A stretch of 64,000 bases of DNA from Desulfocapsa sp. Its GTDB lineage: Bacteria > Desulfobacterota > Desulfobulbia > Desulfobulbales > Desulfocapsaceae. The notes beneath the pieces are model-generated. The model saw only the letters and a list, made by a program, of their open reading frames with translations. It did no database searches and had not been told where the DNA came from. Numbering within the stretch: the stretch's first letter is position 1; each line of letters starts with the position of its first letter. Both the position numbers and the translations under genes were made by a program. Below are positions 35,669 to 45,723 of the stretch, piece after piece. The DNA is taken from positions 1 to 64,000 of the forward strand of contig JAFLJS010000021.1 in NCBI GenBank assembly GCA_022712895.1, read 5' to 3'.

Positions 35669-37022
35669 TCCATTGGCTCTGGTGATTGAGCAGATAAGCA
35701 AGTGTTACCATATGTATGAACAGCCTGTTGATCGTATGAAACAGTTGCTGGTTAACAGGTGCTTCAAAAAACATCCCAAACAGTACTTCACAGAATTTCA
35801 AGCTCTCAGCGATATTTCATTTGAAGTATCTCAAGGTGAGACCATTGGCATTATAGGAGCCAATGGTGCCGGCAAATCGACCTTGCTGCAAATAATTTCA
35901 GGAACATTAGTACCAACCTCTGGAAAGGTTGAGGTAACTGGTCGGGTTGCGGCTCTTCTGGAACTTGGCTCAAGTTTTGATCCGGAGTTTACCGGTATCG
36001 AAAATGTGTATCTCTATGGTGCTATACTGGGGCTTGACAAAAAGGAGATGTCTAAACGTCTGGATGCTATTTGTGATTACGCAGATATTGGAGATTATGT
36101 GTATCAGCCAATCAAGACCTATTCCAGTGGTATGGTGGTTCGATTGGCTTTTGCAGTGATTGTTCACGTTGATGCAGATATTCTGATCATTGATGAGGCA
36201 CTGACGGTGGGAGACGCATTCTTCGTGCAGAAGTGCATGCGATTCTTACGTGAATTTAGAAAAAAAGGAACAGTGTTGTTTGTCAGCCATGATGCTGCCA
36301 CAGTTGTCAATCTCTGCTCACATGTCATCTGGTTAGAAGATGGGAAAATAAAAATGCAGGGTAGTCCGAAACGAGTATCTGAGGCATACCTGGAAATGCA
36401 GGTGATGAAGTCTCAAAACATTTCTGAAGAACAGATGAACCGTCAGCCGTCTGCGGGGGATGCAAACCGAGAACGTTCCGAACGGCAAAGGCAGACAAGA
36501 GACATGCGCCAGGATTTTATAAACAGGACAAATCTGAGAAATGATATGGAATTATTTCAATTTCAGCCTGATTCTCTATCGTTTGGTCAACGAACGGCCA
36601 GTATTGTTAATATTACCATGACCGATGAAACGGATTGCGTCCTCAGTTGGGTTGTGGGAGGGGAAAAGGTGAGCCTTTGTATTGCTTGTGAGGCCCACAC
36701 CACGCTTGACAATCCAATTATTGGATTTTATGTAAAAGATCGTTTAGGGCAATATCTGTTTGGAGACAACACCTTTTTGACTTATGAAAATGATACAGTG
36801 GAAATAATGGAAGGGCAATCTTTCCAGGCTCGGTTTAGTTTTCGTATGCCAGTGCTTCCCGTAGGCGAGTACAGTATTTCACCTGCAATTGCTGTGGGAA
36901 CACAAGATGTGCATCTAACGCAACATTGGCTCCATGATGCCCTTATCTTTAAATCTCATGCAAGCTCGGTAATTAATAGTCTGGTCGGTATTCCCATGAC
37001 TGTTATTGAGATCATTGTGTAA
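35658..37022 (+). CDS. wzt: ABC transporter ATP-binding protein (Wzt-like) with C-terminal carbohydrate-binding-type domain
   Basis: Walker A GANGAGKST, KTYSSGMVVRLAFA signature, ILIIDEAL Walker B; 200-aa C-terminal extension. ATG at 35658 overlaps wzm. Confidence 0.88.
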   Translation: MSSNPLALVIEQISKCYHMYEQPVDRMKQLLVNRCFKKHPKQYFTEFQALSDISFEVSQGETIGIIGANGAGKSTLLQIISGTLVPTSGKVEVTGRVAALLELGSSFDPEFTGIENVYLYGAILGLDKKEMSKRLDAICDYADIGDYVYQPIKTYSSGMVVRLAFAVIVHVDADILIIDEALTVGDAFFVQKCMRFLREFRKKGTVLFVSHDAATVVNLCSHVIWLEDGKIKMQGSPKRVSEAYLEMQVMKSQNISEEQMNRQPSAGDANRERSERQRQTRDMRQDFINRTNLRNDMELFQFQPDSLSFGQRTASIVNITMTDETDCVLSWVVGGEKVSLCIACEAHTTLDNPIIGFYVKDRLGQYLFGDNTFLTYENDTVEIMEGQSFQARFSFRMPVLPVGEYSISPAIAVGTQDVHLTQHWLHDALIFKSHASSVINSLVGIPMTVIEIIV

Positions 37023-37034
37023 TGATATTTTTTT
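37011..37034 (+). terminator. Hairpin ATCATT-GTGT-AATGAT followed by A(T)7 at the overlapping convergent stops
   Basis: Perfect 6-bp stem, 4-nt loop, ATTTTTTT tail. Confidence 0.5.
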
Positions 37035-38850
37035 CCCATATCTCATTGCCATTTATGTTCACCTTAGGATGATAATTTTGTGAAACATAATCAAAGAGAA
37101 GTGGTAAACGCTCTTTATTGCTAATGCCATCTATATCGTTTGCCCAGTGTTTATTTTTATAGAGGATAAAACGTATGTTCTGCTGTTTGATGCTTTTGAT
37201 GAATGCATACTGGTTCGTATGTGACAGAGCAAACCAGACCAGTGGAAATCGTGTAGGGCTGGCCTGATCAATAAAATAATACCATGAAGCTTCATTGGTA
37301 AGTGTGAGAAACTTTTCGTTTTCTCCAAGATTTGTTGTGAGGAACGAGATGACTTCCTTGTATTCTGTCGAGATGAATGTACTGTCCTCAGCATGAATAG
37401 GGAAATTGTCTGTTAGACATTTTTTGGAAAAAGCGTTGTTTAACATACTTATCGAGTATACAGAGATCGCCCCAACAAGAAGAAATGTAATGCATTTGTA
37501 GGCTAATGTGTTGGTGTGTTTATCAATGTAATAGAGAATCGCTATATACAGGAAAGCAAGAATTGGAAAAAGAGAACTGTATGCAAGGTGTTCATCATCT
37601 GATCGGCCAAGACCGTTTCTGAAACAGAATATTGCCATGAGGAAAAGAGCTATTACATTGAAATTCTTTTTACAAAAAATAAGAAAATGTAATAGGTACT
37701 GTCTTTTTACTGAGAGTATACTGAGGCAGCGGACTGTCAACCAGTAGCCGATACCACTGATCAGGAGGAGCATCGTAAGATATCGGGGCATAAATACCGG
37801 AAAAGGGAGACCATCGGCAAATTCTTTTGTTTTCGGAATATGAATAAAAACAAATTGTGCAAAATCAGTTACAGCCCCTTGGAGCAATATGGTCAGTGTG
37901 ATTGTTCCGGATACAATTCCCAAGAGTGAAAATCGAATAAAGAGAGCCCTCAACGGGGCTTTTCTGAAGAAAACAAGGAAAAGGATGGGGAAAAGCAGCA
38001 TGTAGAGTGCTGTTATGTAAAAGGCCCGGTCGATTGTAATACCAAACGCTACGACTGGAATAAATGCCAGCAGAAAACTTAAGAGAGAGACCCTGGTTGG
38101 TGAATATTGTTGCTTCGATAAGCCTGGGACAAGGGTAAGAAGGATCAGGTAGGAAAAGCTTATGATATCCCTTGGTAAGATGATGAATGTTTCTTCAGGG
38201 ATAAGAAGAAAAAGGATAAAAAAGCTTAGTAGCGCCCATGTCTCTTTGTGCTCAAAAAGACGAAGAATGAGTAAAGCAAAACATACAAAAGAAAGTACTT
38301 TAAGGAAAGAAGTAATAGCTCTGGTTGCACCGATTGATTTCCCAAAAAGTTTCATGGCAATAATGGAACGAAGTGGATCATGGAACACACCATGGGAAAA
38401 TACGACATCCCTATAAGGAACTTTTCCCTCCATAAGAGACATGGCCGAACCAAGTGTTTCGCCTTCGTGAAATGAATCAAATGGTCCACTTGCATGGTAC
38501 GTTGGAGTGCCAAGGGAGAGAAGCAGACTTGCAAAGATAATGAGCCAGGAAATGCCTTTGATTCTTTGTCGTTTTCTCTGGTTGTATGTTGTCCTAACGG
38601 ACATCTTTTTGCTGCTCAGAAGCCAGCTTAGGCATATTGCTCCAGATGGGACGGTAACAAAAAGAACAAAACGTACTATGTCATTATTGGGGTTTAAGCC
38701 TGCTAGACTGAGCGGACCAATGATATTGTCTGGGTTATGGAACGGAAGAAGGATTTTGTTCCACATGTAAAGTCCAAACCCAGTGCTCAGAACAAAAATA
38801 ATAAGGCAGTATATGTAGTTAAGGAAGTTGTTTTTTTGGTTTCGCATCAT
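37012..38850 (-). CDS. Polytopic membrane protein (GT-C-like)
   Basis: Multiple hydrophobic segments; extracytoplasmic FHEGETLGSAMSLMEGKVPYRDVVFSHG. Confidence 0.55.
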   Translation of the reverse strand: MMRNQKNNFLNYIYCLIIFVLSTGFGLYMWNKILLPFHNPDNIIGPLSLAGLNPNNDIVRFVLFVTVPSGAICLSWLLSSKKMSVRTTYNQRKRQRIKGISWLIIFASLLLSLGTPTYHASGPFDSFHEGETLGSAMSLMEGKVPYRDVVFSHGVFHDPLRSIIAMKLFGKSIGATRAITSFLKVLSFVCFALLILRLFEHKETWALLSFFILFLLIPEETFIILPRDIISFSYLILLTLVPGLSKQQYSPTRVSLLSFLLAFIPVVAFGITIDRAFYITALYMLLFPILFLVFFRKAPLRALFIRFSLLGIVSGTITLTILLQGAVTDFAQFVFIHIPKTKEFADGLPFPVFMPRYLTMLLLISGIGYWLTVRCLSILSVKRQYLLHFLIFCKKNFNVIALFLMAIFCFRNGLGRSDDEHLAYSSLFPILAFLYIAILYYIDKHTNTLAYKCITFLLVGAISVYSISMLNNAFSKKCLTDNFPIHAEDSTFISTEYKEVISFLTTNLGENEKFLTLTNEASWYYFIDQASPTRFPLVWFALSHTNQYAFIKSIKQQNIRFILYKNKHWANDIDGISNKERLPLLFDYVSQNYHPKVNINGNEIWEKNIITQ

Positions 38851-38924
38851 TTAGAGAGAAGTTTTTGTCGGTTTGTAGGTGTTGTTTTTACTAATACTAA
38901 ACGGATTTTTTTGTAGATACCAGT

Positions 38925-40055
38925 ATGAAACGTATTCTTTTTATTTCATCCAATATTCATACGCCATGGGGTGGTAGTGAACTCCTTTGGTACAAGACCG
39001 CTGTTTTTCTAAAAACAAAGATAGTAGATGTTGATGTTGCCGTGATCGCAAGAAAATGGCCGCGTATTCCAAGGCATATTCAAGAGATTGCCACTGCGGG
39101 TGCCCAGATTCATGATTTACCCATGCCCGCCACCACCCCTGCTACGTATGTGCGAGCTAAATTTTGTAGAACGGTCGAAAAACAGAAGAAAAGATTAATA
39201 CAAAAAATTGCTCCAGATCTCATATTACATTCCATGGGTAAGAGTTTTGAGGGAAACGACTGGATGCAGATTGCTTATGAGTTGGGTCTCCCCTATATTA
39301 ATCTTATTCATTTGGCTTCTGAGTTGCAATGGCCAGGTAATGGTGAGGTCGATCTGTATCGGGCCGGGTATAAACATGCATGTGCAAATTTCTTCGTTTC
39401 AAACGGGAACAGAGATATGGTTTGTAGGCAGCTAGGGATGGATATTGAAAATTCCGCCATTGTTAGAAACCCGATTTCTGTCTCAAGAACCATCCTCCCC
39501 TATCCCGAAATCAATGAAGGATATCATCTTGCATTACCGGCTTTATTGGTACCAATCCATAAAGGGCACGATATCCTGTTTGAGGTATTGGCACAGGAAA
39601 AATGGAAGCAACGTCCTTTACATCTCAATCTTTACGGATCGGGTGACCACAGTAAATCCCTGCAATATTATAGTCAATATATGGGCTTGAAGAATGTTCA
39701 TTTCAAAGGGTATTCAACCAATATTGAAGAGCTATGGTCGAGAAATCATCTGTTGGTTATGAGTTCTCGAATGGAAGGTTTACCGTTAACATTGATTGAG
39801 GCCATGTCTTGTGGTCGTTCCGCCGTTGTAACGGGAGTTGCAGGGATGAAGGAATGTCTGCAAGACGGTGAAACCGGTTTTGTTGCAAAAGCTGCCCATC
39901 CAGAGTTTTTGGATGATGCTTTAGAGAGGGCCTGGCAAGAAAGAGGCCGGTGGAAAAGCATGGGAGAGCTCGCGGCAGAGCGGGTTCAGGATCTTATTCC
40001 CTTTGAACCTGTCGAGGAGTTTGCGCATATCTTGTTACGACAGTTACCGGGGTGA
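38925..40055 (+). CDS. Glycosyltransferase family 4
   Basis: HTPWGGSELLWY, LVPIHKGHDILFEVL, MSSRMEGLPLTLIEAMSCGRSAVVTGVAGMKE. Confidence 0.88.
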   Translation: MKRILFISSNIHTPWGGSELLWYKTAVFLKTKIVDVDVAVIARKWPRIPRHIQEIATAGAQIHDLPMPATTPATYVRAKFCRTVEKQKKRLIQKIAPDLILHSMGKSFEGNDWMQIAYELGLPYINLIHLASELQWPGNGEVDLYRAGYKHACANFFVSNGNRDMVCRQLGMDIENSAIVRNPISVSRTILPYPEINEGYHLALPALLVPIHKGHDILFEVLAQEKWKQRPLHLNLYGSGDHSKSLQYYSQYMGLKNVHFKGYSTNIEELWSRNHLLVMSSRMEGLPLTLIEAMSCGRSAVVTGVAGMKECLQDGETGFVAKAAHPEFLDDALERAWQERGRWKSMGELAAERVQDLIPFEPVEEFAHILLRQLPG

Positions 40056-40068
40056 CGTTAGGGCGCTC

Positions 40069-41664
40069 TTATCTTTCTTTATGCTGCCCCTCCAGTAGAC
40101 GATTAACATCGTATCGAATTGTTTTACTAATCAGCAAGTATGATTCTCCACTGATACAATGAATAAGATATTTTTTTAGACGGCTTGGGTTTTTTTTCCA
40201 CATACCATACAATTGTTTCCAGAATTGAACTCTGTGTGGAGCGACTATACCGTGCCCCCATACATGATGAAGGAAGGCAAGAAAGTCATAAAAACTTTTT
40301 CTGAATGGTGGTCCCGCAGTTTCAGCAAGTTTTTCAGAAGGCTGAGTGTCGTTGTCAGTAGCCATTGCTTTTCGTGTCGGACGTACGGCGAGACAGAATT
40401 TATAAGTCCTTTCCAGGAATCGGGCAGGGTGATAGAGGTACTCCCACATGGTAATATATTCCTCTATTATTTCTTCTAATGGTCGGCTTGGAGTAAAGTT
40501 GGGCAAACTAAAGGTTGTCTCACCAGAATGTAGCTTAATGACCCTATCAAATAAACGACCCTCCTCTTTAAGCCGTTTGCTGAGCTGTGTGCCTGGAGGT
40601 GCTGTGAGTATATTAAGCATGACGGTCGGGATATGAGTCTGATCAATAAAGTCGCAAATTCGTTGTCCGGCACCCTGCTTCTCGTTGTCGAATCCGATGA
40701 TAAAACTACCGATAATTGAGAGTCCATTATTTCTTATATTTTCGATGGATTCAAATAGAGGGTTGGAGACGTTGTGATGTTTTTGATGTGCCGTCAGTAT
40801 GTCTTCGTCTGGAGATTCAATGCCAATAAATATTTCTCCAAAATTTGCTGCGGTCATTAAGTCTATCATTTCCAGATCCTGTCCTAGATTCACTGAGGCC
40901 TGGGTCATAAAACCGAAAGGTTGCTGACGTTTTTTGTTCCACACGATCAGTTCACGGCAAATGGCCTTTGCATTCGTTTTCTTGGCGATAAAGTTGTCGT
41001 CTGCAAACAAAATAGTTCCTCGGGCACCAAGTTGATACAGGTGTTCAATTTCTGCTATGACCTGAGATGGCTTTTTGACACGGGGTACCTTGCCGTACAG
41101 GCCAGCAATGTCACAGAATTCACAACTGAAAGGACAGCCACGTGTGGTTTGCACCAAAAAGAAGAGATAGTGGTTTAAGTTGATAAGGTCGTAGCGAGGA
41201 ATTGGTGTACAACTTAGATCTGGCTTTTCGGTACTTGTGATGATTTGTCCAGATTTGCCGGAATGGAGAGCAGTAAGAAGCGATTGAATTGCATTTTCAG
41301 CTTCTCCACAGATTACGTAATCACAGCCTGCCTCTATGAGTTCGTCAGGCATGAGTGTTGGGTACGGGCCTCCTGCAATAGTGAGTTTAGATCTTTTTTT
41401 TGCCTCCTTGATGAGTGTGTGGAAACCTTCTTTTTGGACAATCATGCCTGATATCATGAGAGCATCAAGCCAATGCCAGTCTTTTTCGGTTAATTCGCTG
41501 ATATTATAGTCAATAAATTTTATATTCCAGTCTGTTGGCAGAAGGGCAGCCAGGGTGATTGGCCCAAGGGGAGCAAATAAGGCTGTTGCTGCATTGAATC
41601 GAATTGTCTCGGGAGCACTCCAAAACGAAAAGGGTAATTTGGGATAAACGAGCAGAACATTCAT
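40069..41664 (-). CDS. B12-binding radical SAM protein, DUF4070-like C-terminus
   Basis: TTRGCPFSCEFCDIAGLYGKVPRVK; ILFADDNFIAKK; FIGIESPDEDIL; C-terminal RPARFLERTYKF-like region. Confidence 0.85.
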   Translation of the reverse strand: MNVLLVYPKLPFSFWSAPETIRFNAATALFAPLGPITLAALLPTDWNIKFIDYNISELTEKDWHWLDALMISGMIVQKEGFHTLIKEAKKRSKLTIAGGPYPTLMPDELIEAGCDYVICGEAENAIQSLLTALHSGKSGQIITSTEKPDLSCTPIPRYDLINLNHYLFFLVQTTRGCPFSCEFCDIAGLYGKVPRVKKPSQVIAEIEHLYQLGARGTILFADDNFIAKKTNAKAICRELIVWNKKRQQPFGFMTQASVNLGQDLEMIDLMTAANFGEIFIGIESPDEDILTAHQKHHNVSNPLFESIENIRNNGLSIIGSFIIGFDNEKQGAGQRICDFIDQTHIPTVMLNILTAPPGTQLSKRLKEEGRLFDRVIKLHSGETTFSLPNFTPSRPLEEIIEEYITMWEYLYHPARFLERTYKFCLAVRPTRKAMATDNDTQPSEKLAETAGPPFRKSFYDFLAFLHHVWGHGIVAPHRVQFWKQLYGMWKKNPSRLKKYLIHCISGESYLLISKTIRYDVNRLLEGQHKER

Positions 41665-41878
41665 GGGGCAACTCCTGAAAGGATCAATCGGGGTTGATTG
41701 CGGTTGGATTCTATAAGTAATTTGAGTCTTTACAGATTTCCTACATACTATATACTATACCATACGATTTTTTTAGAAAGAAAATTGTTGATTTAGGAAT
41801 TGTTTCACCCTTTGTGGGCTGCTTAGAGGCGAGAAGTTGATACTGTAAGCTGTAACGTGTCACCCATTTGCTGGAGAT

Positions 41879-43117
41879 TTGTTTTTGTCTGATAATAAGT
41901 TGCTTAACACTGCCTATATTCTACTCTGGTTTCCAAAGCCCTCAGAGACTTTTGTTTTCAGTGAGGTAAAGAATCTGCTGGGGCTTGGGTTGCCGATATC
42001 TGTCTACACTTTGTATGGAAGATTAGAAAAGAACCTGTCCAGTGATATGCAGGCATATGAAGGGTCTATCTTCCGGTTGGGGTGGAGAAGTTTTTTCTTT
42101 TTGCCACTGTTTGTTATTTATTGGTTTTTGAGATCGCCCGGTAAGACAACAAAACTTATTGCTCGGATAGTGTTCAGGAGATGGAAAGGGGTTGAGAAAA
42201 CGGCAGAGAATGCGTGGGCTTGTTTCTGTTCTTTCTACCTGGCATATCGGTTTGAAAAAGATCAGATTCAACATATTCATGCTCCTTGGGCCTGTGGTTG
42301 TGCAACTGCAGCCTGGCTCGCCTCTCAGTTGACGAATATTCCTTTTAGCTTCACCATGCGTGCCTGGGATATTTATCCTCCCGACAGTCTTATTCATGAA
42401 AAAACAAAAGACGCCTTATTTATTAGAAGTGAAACGCAATACAATATCAATTATTTACAAAATCTAACCGCTTGTTCTATTGATAAATTCGAGCTTACTT
42501 ACAATGGTGTTCCAATGAGCTCGATAAATACCAGATCTGTCTCCATGGAGCGGCCATATAAATTGCTTGCTGTTGGGCGGCTGGTTGGGAAAAAAGGCTA
42601 CGAATTTCTTTTACAGGCTTGCGGGGTATTGCAAACTAAGAAGATTGATTTCCACTTGAGTATAGTTGGTGACGGGCCATATCTCAAACAATTGAAACGG
42701 CTCTGCAAGTCTCTGCAACTTGAATCGATTGTTACGTTTCATGGTTTTCAACCATATGAAAAAATGCCGATTTTTTTTCGGGAAGCTGAAATCTTCATTA
42801 TGCCATGTATTGTTCATTCTTCTGGAGACCGAGATGGTATCCCAACTGTTTTGCTGGAAGCATTGACCCATCATGTCCCAGTTATCAGTACTCCTGTTTC
42901 CGGTATTCTTGAACTCATTGAAAATGGTGTCTCAGGGATTCTGGTTCCGGAAAAAGATCCTTCAGCCATTGCTGATGCAGTAACCCTGCTTATCACTGAA
43001 AAACAAAAAGCGTGGGATATGGCTGAGATGGGGAATCAGAAAGTGTCAGAATTATTTAATGCAGAGAAAAATCATAAAAGGGTGCTTGCTCTCTATAATA
43101 CTTATCTGTCGAATTGA
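41879..43117 (+). CDS. Glycosyltransferase family 4 (WcaL-like)
   Basis: FPKPSETFVFSEV, HIHAPWACGCATAAW, DGIPTVLLEALTHHVPVISTPVSGILELIENGVSG. Confidence 0.85.
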   Translation: MFLSDNKLLNTAYILLWFPKPSETFVFSEVKNLLGLGLPISVYTLYGRLEKNLSSDMQAYEGSIFRLGWRSFFFLPLFVIYWFLRSPGKTTKLIARIVFRRWKGVEKTAENAWACFCSFYLAYRFEKDQIQHIHAPWACGCATAAWLASQLTNIPFSFTMRAWDIYPPDSLIHEKTKDALFIRSETQYNINYLQNLTACSIDKFELTYNGVPMSSINTRSVSMERPYKLLAVGRLVGKKGYEFLLQACGVLQTKKIDFHLSIVGDGPYLKQLKRLCKSLQLESIVTFHGFQPYEKMPIFFREAEIFIMPCIVHSSGDRDGIPTVLLEALTHHVPVISTPVSGILELIENGVSGILVPEKDPSAIADAVTLLITEKQKAWDMAEMGNQKVSELFNAEKNHKRVLALYNTYLSN

Positions 43118-43147
43118 TGGATTATTGAGGATGGTTTTATTTGCTCC

Positions 43148-44236
43148 ATGAGTAACATCTCTCCCCCATATAAACTTGTAATTGTTTTGCAAGATTTAGA
43201 GTTTGGCGGTACTCAGCGCTATGCCGTAAACCTCCTGAAACATATGGACAGGAGTTTGTTCGATCCGGAACTCTGGGTACTTCGAGGAGGAATGGATATG
43301 GCTCCGCTGGTTGAACAGACAGGAACTCCGGTAAGGTGGTTCTCAAGAAACAGTTGGGTTACACCATTTGCCCTGTATCGCTTCTTCTGTGCTCTTCTGC
43401 GAAATAAACCTACCTTCCTCTATCCTTTGACTGTCGTCCCCAATATCTGGGCAAGAATTTTTGGAGCACTTTTGAGAGTGCCGGTGATAATTTCCAGTTA
43501 TCGGAATTTATTTGCAAACCAGTATGAACGATTACTCTGGCCCTTATCCACTCATATTATTTGTAATGCTGAAGCAATACGAGAAAAGCTTGTGAAGAAA
43601 CACGGAGTACAAGAGAATCGAATTTCGGTGGTTGCCAATGGTGTGGACACCGGCTTTTTCACCCCTGATTCCACACAAGTCTTCACTTCACCAACAATTC
43701 TGTATGCAGGACGGCTTGTAAAACAGAAAGATCCGATGATGCTGCTTGAAGCGTTTTATCTGATTCATCAGGTTATGCCGGATGCGAGATTGTTGATAGT
43801 AGGAAACGGAGCTTTACGTGTTCAGCTGGATCAATTTATCAAACGTCATTCTTTTGAGAAGCATGTTTCCCTGATCAGTGGAACAGTGGATATCAAAAAG
43901 TATATGCAGCAAGCCAGTATTTTTCTACTTCCTTCCCTTTACGAAGGGTCGCCTAATATACTGATTGAAGCCATGGCCTGTGGATTGCCTGTAGTTGCCA
44001 CTCGTACAAGTGGTATTCCTGAATTGATTGAACATGGGGTGAATGGGTATCTGGTGCCAACCGGTGACTCTAAGGCCATGGCTGAGTTATCTATTCGTTT
44101 ACTCCGTGACAATAACTTAAGGGACGATATGGCAATACAAGCCAGAAACAGGGTGGTAAAACACCATAAATTAGAACAATGTGTTCAGTTGACGGAAACA
44201 ATTTTGTTAAAGAATGCTCCCGACGGAACTCAGTAA
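43148..44236 (+). CDS. Glycosyltransferase family 4
   Basis: DLEFGGTQRYAVNLL, YEGSPNILIEAMACGLPVVATRTSGIPELIEHGVNG. Confidence 0.9.
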   Translation: MSNISPPYKLVIVLQDLEFGGTQRYAVNLLKHMDRSLFDPELWVLRGGMDMAPLVEQTGTPVRWFSRNSWVTPFALYRFFCALLRNKPTFLYPLTVVPNIWARIFGALLRVPVIISSYRNLFANQYERLLWPLSTHIICNAEAIREKLVKKHGVQENRISVVANGVDTGFFTPDSTQVFTSPTILYAGRLVKQKDPMMLLEAFYLIHQVMPDARLLIVGNGALRVQLDQFIKRHSFEKHVSLISGTVDIKKYMQQASIFLLPSLYEGSPNILIEAMACGLPVVATRTSGIPELIEHGVNGYLVPTGDSKAMAELSIRLLRDNNLRDDMAIQARNRVVKHHKLEQCVQLTETILLKNAPDGTQ

Positions 44237-44248
44237 TGAAAAGAAGAA

Positions 44249-45691
44249 CTATGGGTTACCAGCGGAGTTTAACTTTCGTCTGTGCTGTTTTTGGTCATGC
44301 CAAATCATAACAAAGTAAAATGAAAAAGCCAGGCAACTCGATAAATAATAATTGATCTGTAAGAGTAAAATAAAAAGAGTTGTTGCTGCAACCCAGTACA
44401 ATATAACGTTTTTGTATTCTGCTACTTTTAAAAGCTGAATCTTCTTTTGCAGGATAGTTATAATAATCATCGACAGGGTGACCCTGCAAAGCAAGAGAGA
44501 AATAACAGCTCCTGTCGGCCCGACGCTGCTGATAAGGAGTGGCCCTGACAAGACACTGATGGTTATTGGGGCTAACAGACAGAGGGCTAACAGTTTCTCC
44601 TGCCGCATTGAGAGCATAACATATATACTGAAATTGTTTATAAAAGAGAAGAACGCAGCGATACCAAAGAGTGGGGCTAAAGATTCTGCTTCCAGGTATT
44701 GGTTTCCATATACAAGCAGTAGAAGCTTGCCTCCAAAAACAGCTAGGACGGCTGCTATTCCACTCCCGATAGTAACGATTTTTCTAAAATATGATCGAAC
44801 CATGTCCTGGAATTTATTTTTATCCTTGTGGGTAAAAGTACTGGTAAGTAATGGGAAAAGAATGGCACCTATGATGAGTTGAGCAACAGCACCACAGACA
44901 AATGTCGTAACGTCATAGGCGACCCTGTAGACCGCAACATCAATAAATGAATGATATTGTTTAAGCCAGAATATTTGGATTTCGTTGTAGAATATGCCAA
45001 AAAAACTGATCGTGGCAACGAGGGCCAACGAGGTGAGGTCTCCTTTGCCGAAGGAGAAAGGGGTGTTGTCCTGAAGGGGACAATCACATAATCTGGTGGC
45101 TCCAAATATCGCTGTGCCGAGCTTTAACGTGCCGCTGAGAAGGAACAGAAGTGAAAAAAAGAGAATATCTAAATGAAAATAAAGACATCCGGCACCATAA
45201 GCAGATGCGATAAGGTTGGGCCCGGTTCTACAGAGACTTTCGTTAATGCTTTGTCCTTCTGCCCGGAAAAGGTTGAAGAACGTGTCCGCTAATCCCTCAA
45301 AACACTGGCCTGAAAGTAGGATGAGAATGATGGCGGTTTGATGGAAGGGCCATTTTGCAAAAAAGAAAGAAAAAATGAGAAAAATGAAAATCGCTCCTCC
45401 GGCAATGAGGGCTTTAATTTTAATCATCTGCCGCAATAAAGATCCGGTATTAGATTGAGATGAAGAAAACTCCCGTAGAGTGTATTGATCCAGGCCCATA
45501 CTTTGCAAAGCCCTGAGCAGCATAGCAACACTTGATCCTAGAACAATCAATCCGTAGTCCGCCTGATTGCTGCGGGCAAGCCAGATAAGGAGTAGGGAAA
45601 GTAGTCCGTCCTGAACTGTTTTGCTACCCACAAGTGCTGCTGAGCGGAGAGCGACTGTTTGCAGGGAATTGTTCAAGTTGGTTGTTGCCAT
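44249..45691 (-). CDS. wzx: Polysaccharide flippase (Wzx/MATE-like)
   Basis: About 12-14 hydrophobic segments; LRSAALVGSKTVQDGLLSLLLIWLARSNQADYGLIV N-terminus typical of polysaccharide translocases. Confidence 0.75.
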   Translation of the reverse strand: MATTNLNNSLQTVALRSAALVGSKTVQDGLLSLLLIWLARSNQADYGLIVLGSSVAMLLRALQSMGLDQYTLREFSSSQSNTGSLLRQMIKIKALIAGGAIFIFLIFSFFFAKWPFHQTAIILILLSGQCFEGLADTFFNLFRAEGQSINESLCRTGPNLIASAYGAGCLYFHLDILFFSLLFLLSGTLKLGTAIFGATRLCDCPLQDNTPFSFGKGDLTSLALVATISFFGIFYNEIQIFWLKQYHSFIDVAVYRVAYDVTTFVCGAVAQLIIGAILFPLLTSTFTHKDKNKFQDMVRSYFRKIVTIGSGIAAVLAVFGGKLLLLVYGNQYLEAESLAPLFGIAAFFSFINNFSIYVMLSMRQEKLLALCLLAPITISVLSGPLLISSVGPTGAVISLLLCRVTLSMIIITILQKKIQLLKVAEYKNVILYWVAATTLFILLLQINYYLSSCLAFSFYFVMIWHDQKQHRRKLNSAGNP

Positions 45692-45723
45692 TTTGGAGGG
45701 TAGAATGTCTTTCAGGAGTGTGG

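Noticed and set aside
40069-41664. Assignment of the DUF4070-like radical SAM protein as hopanoid methylase HpnP
   Set aside because: No squalene-hopene cyclase or other hopanoid genes in the window; the family is broad, so only a generic call is supportable.
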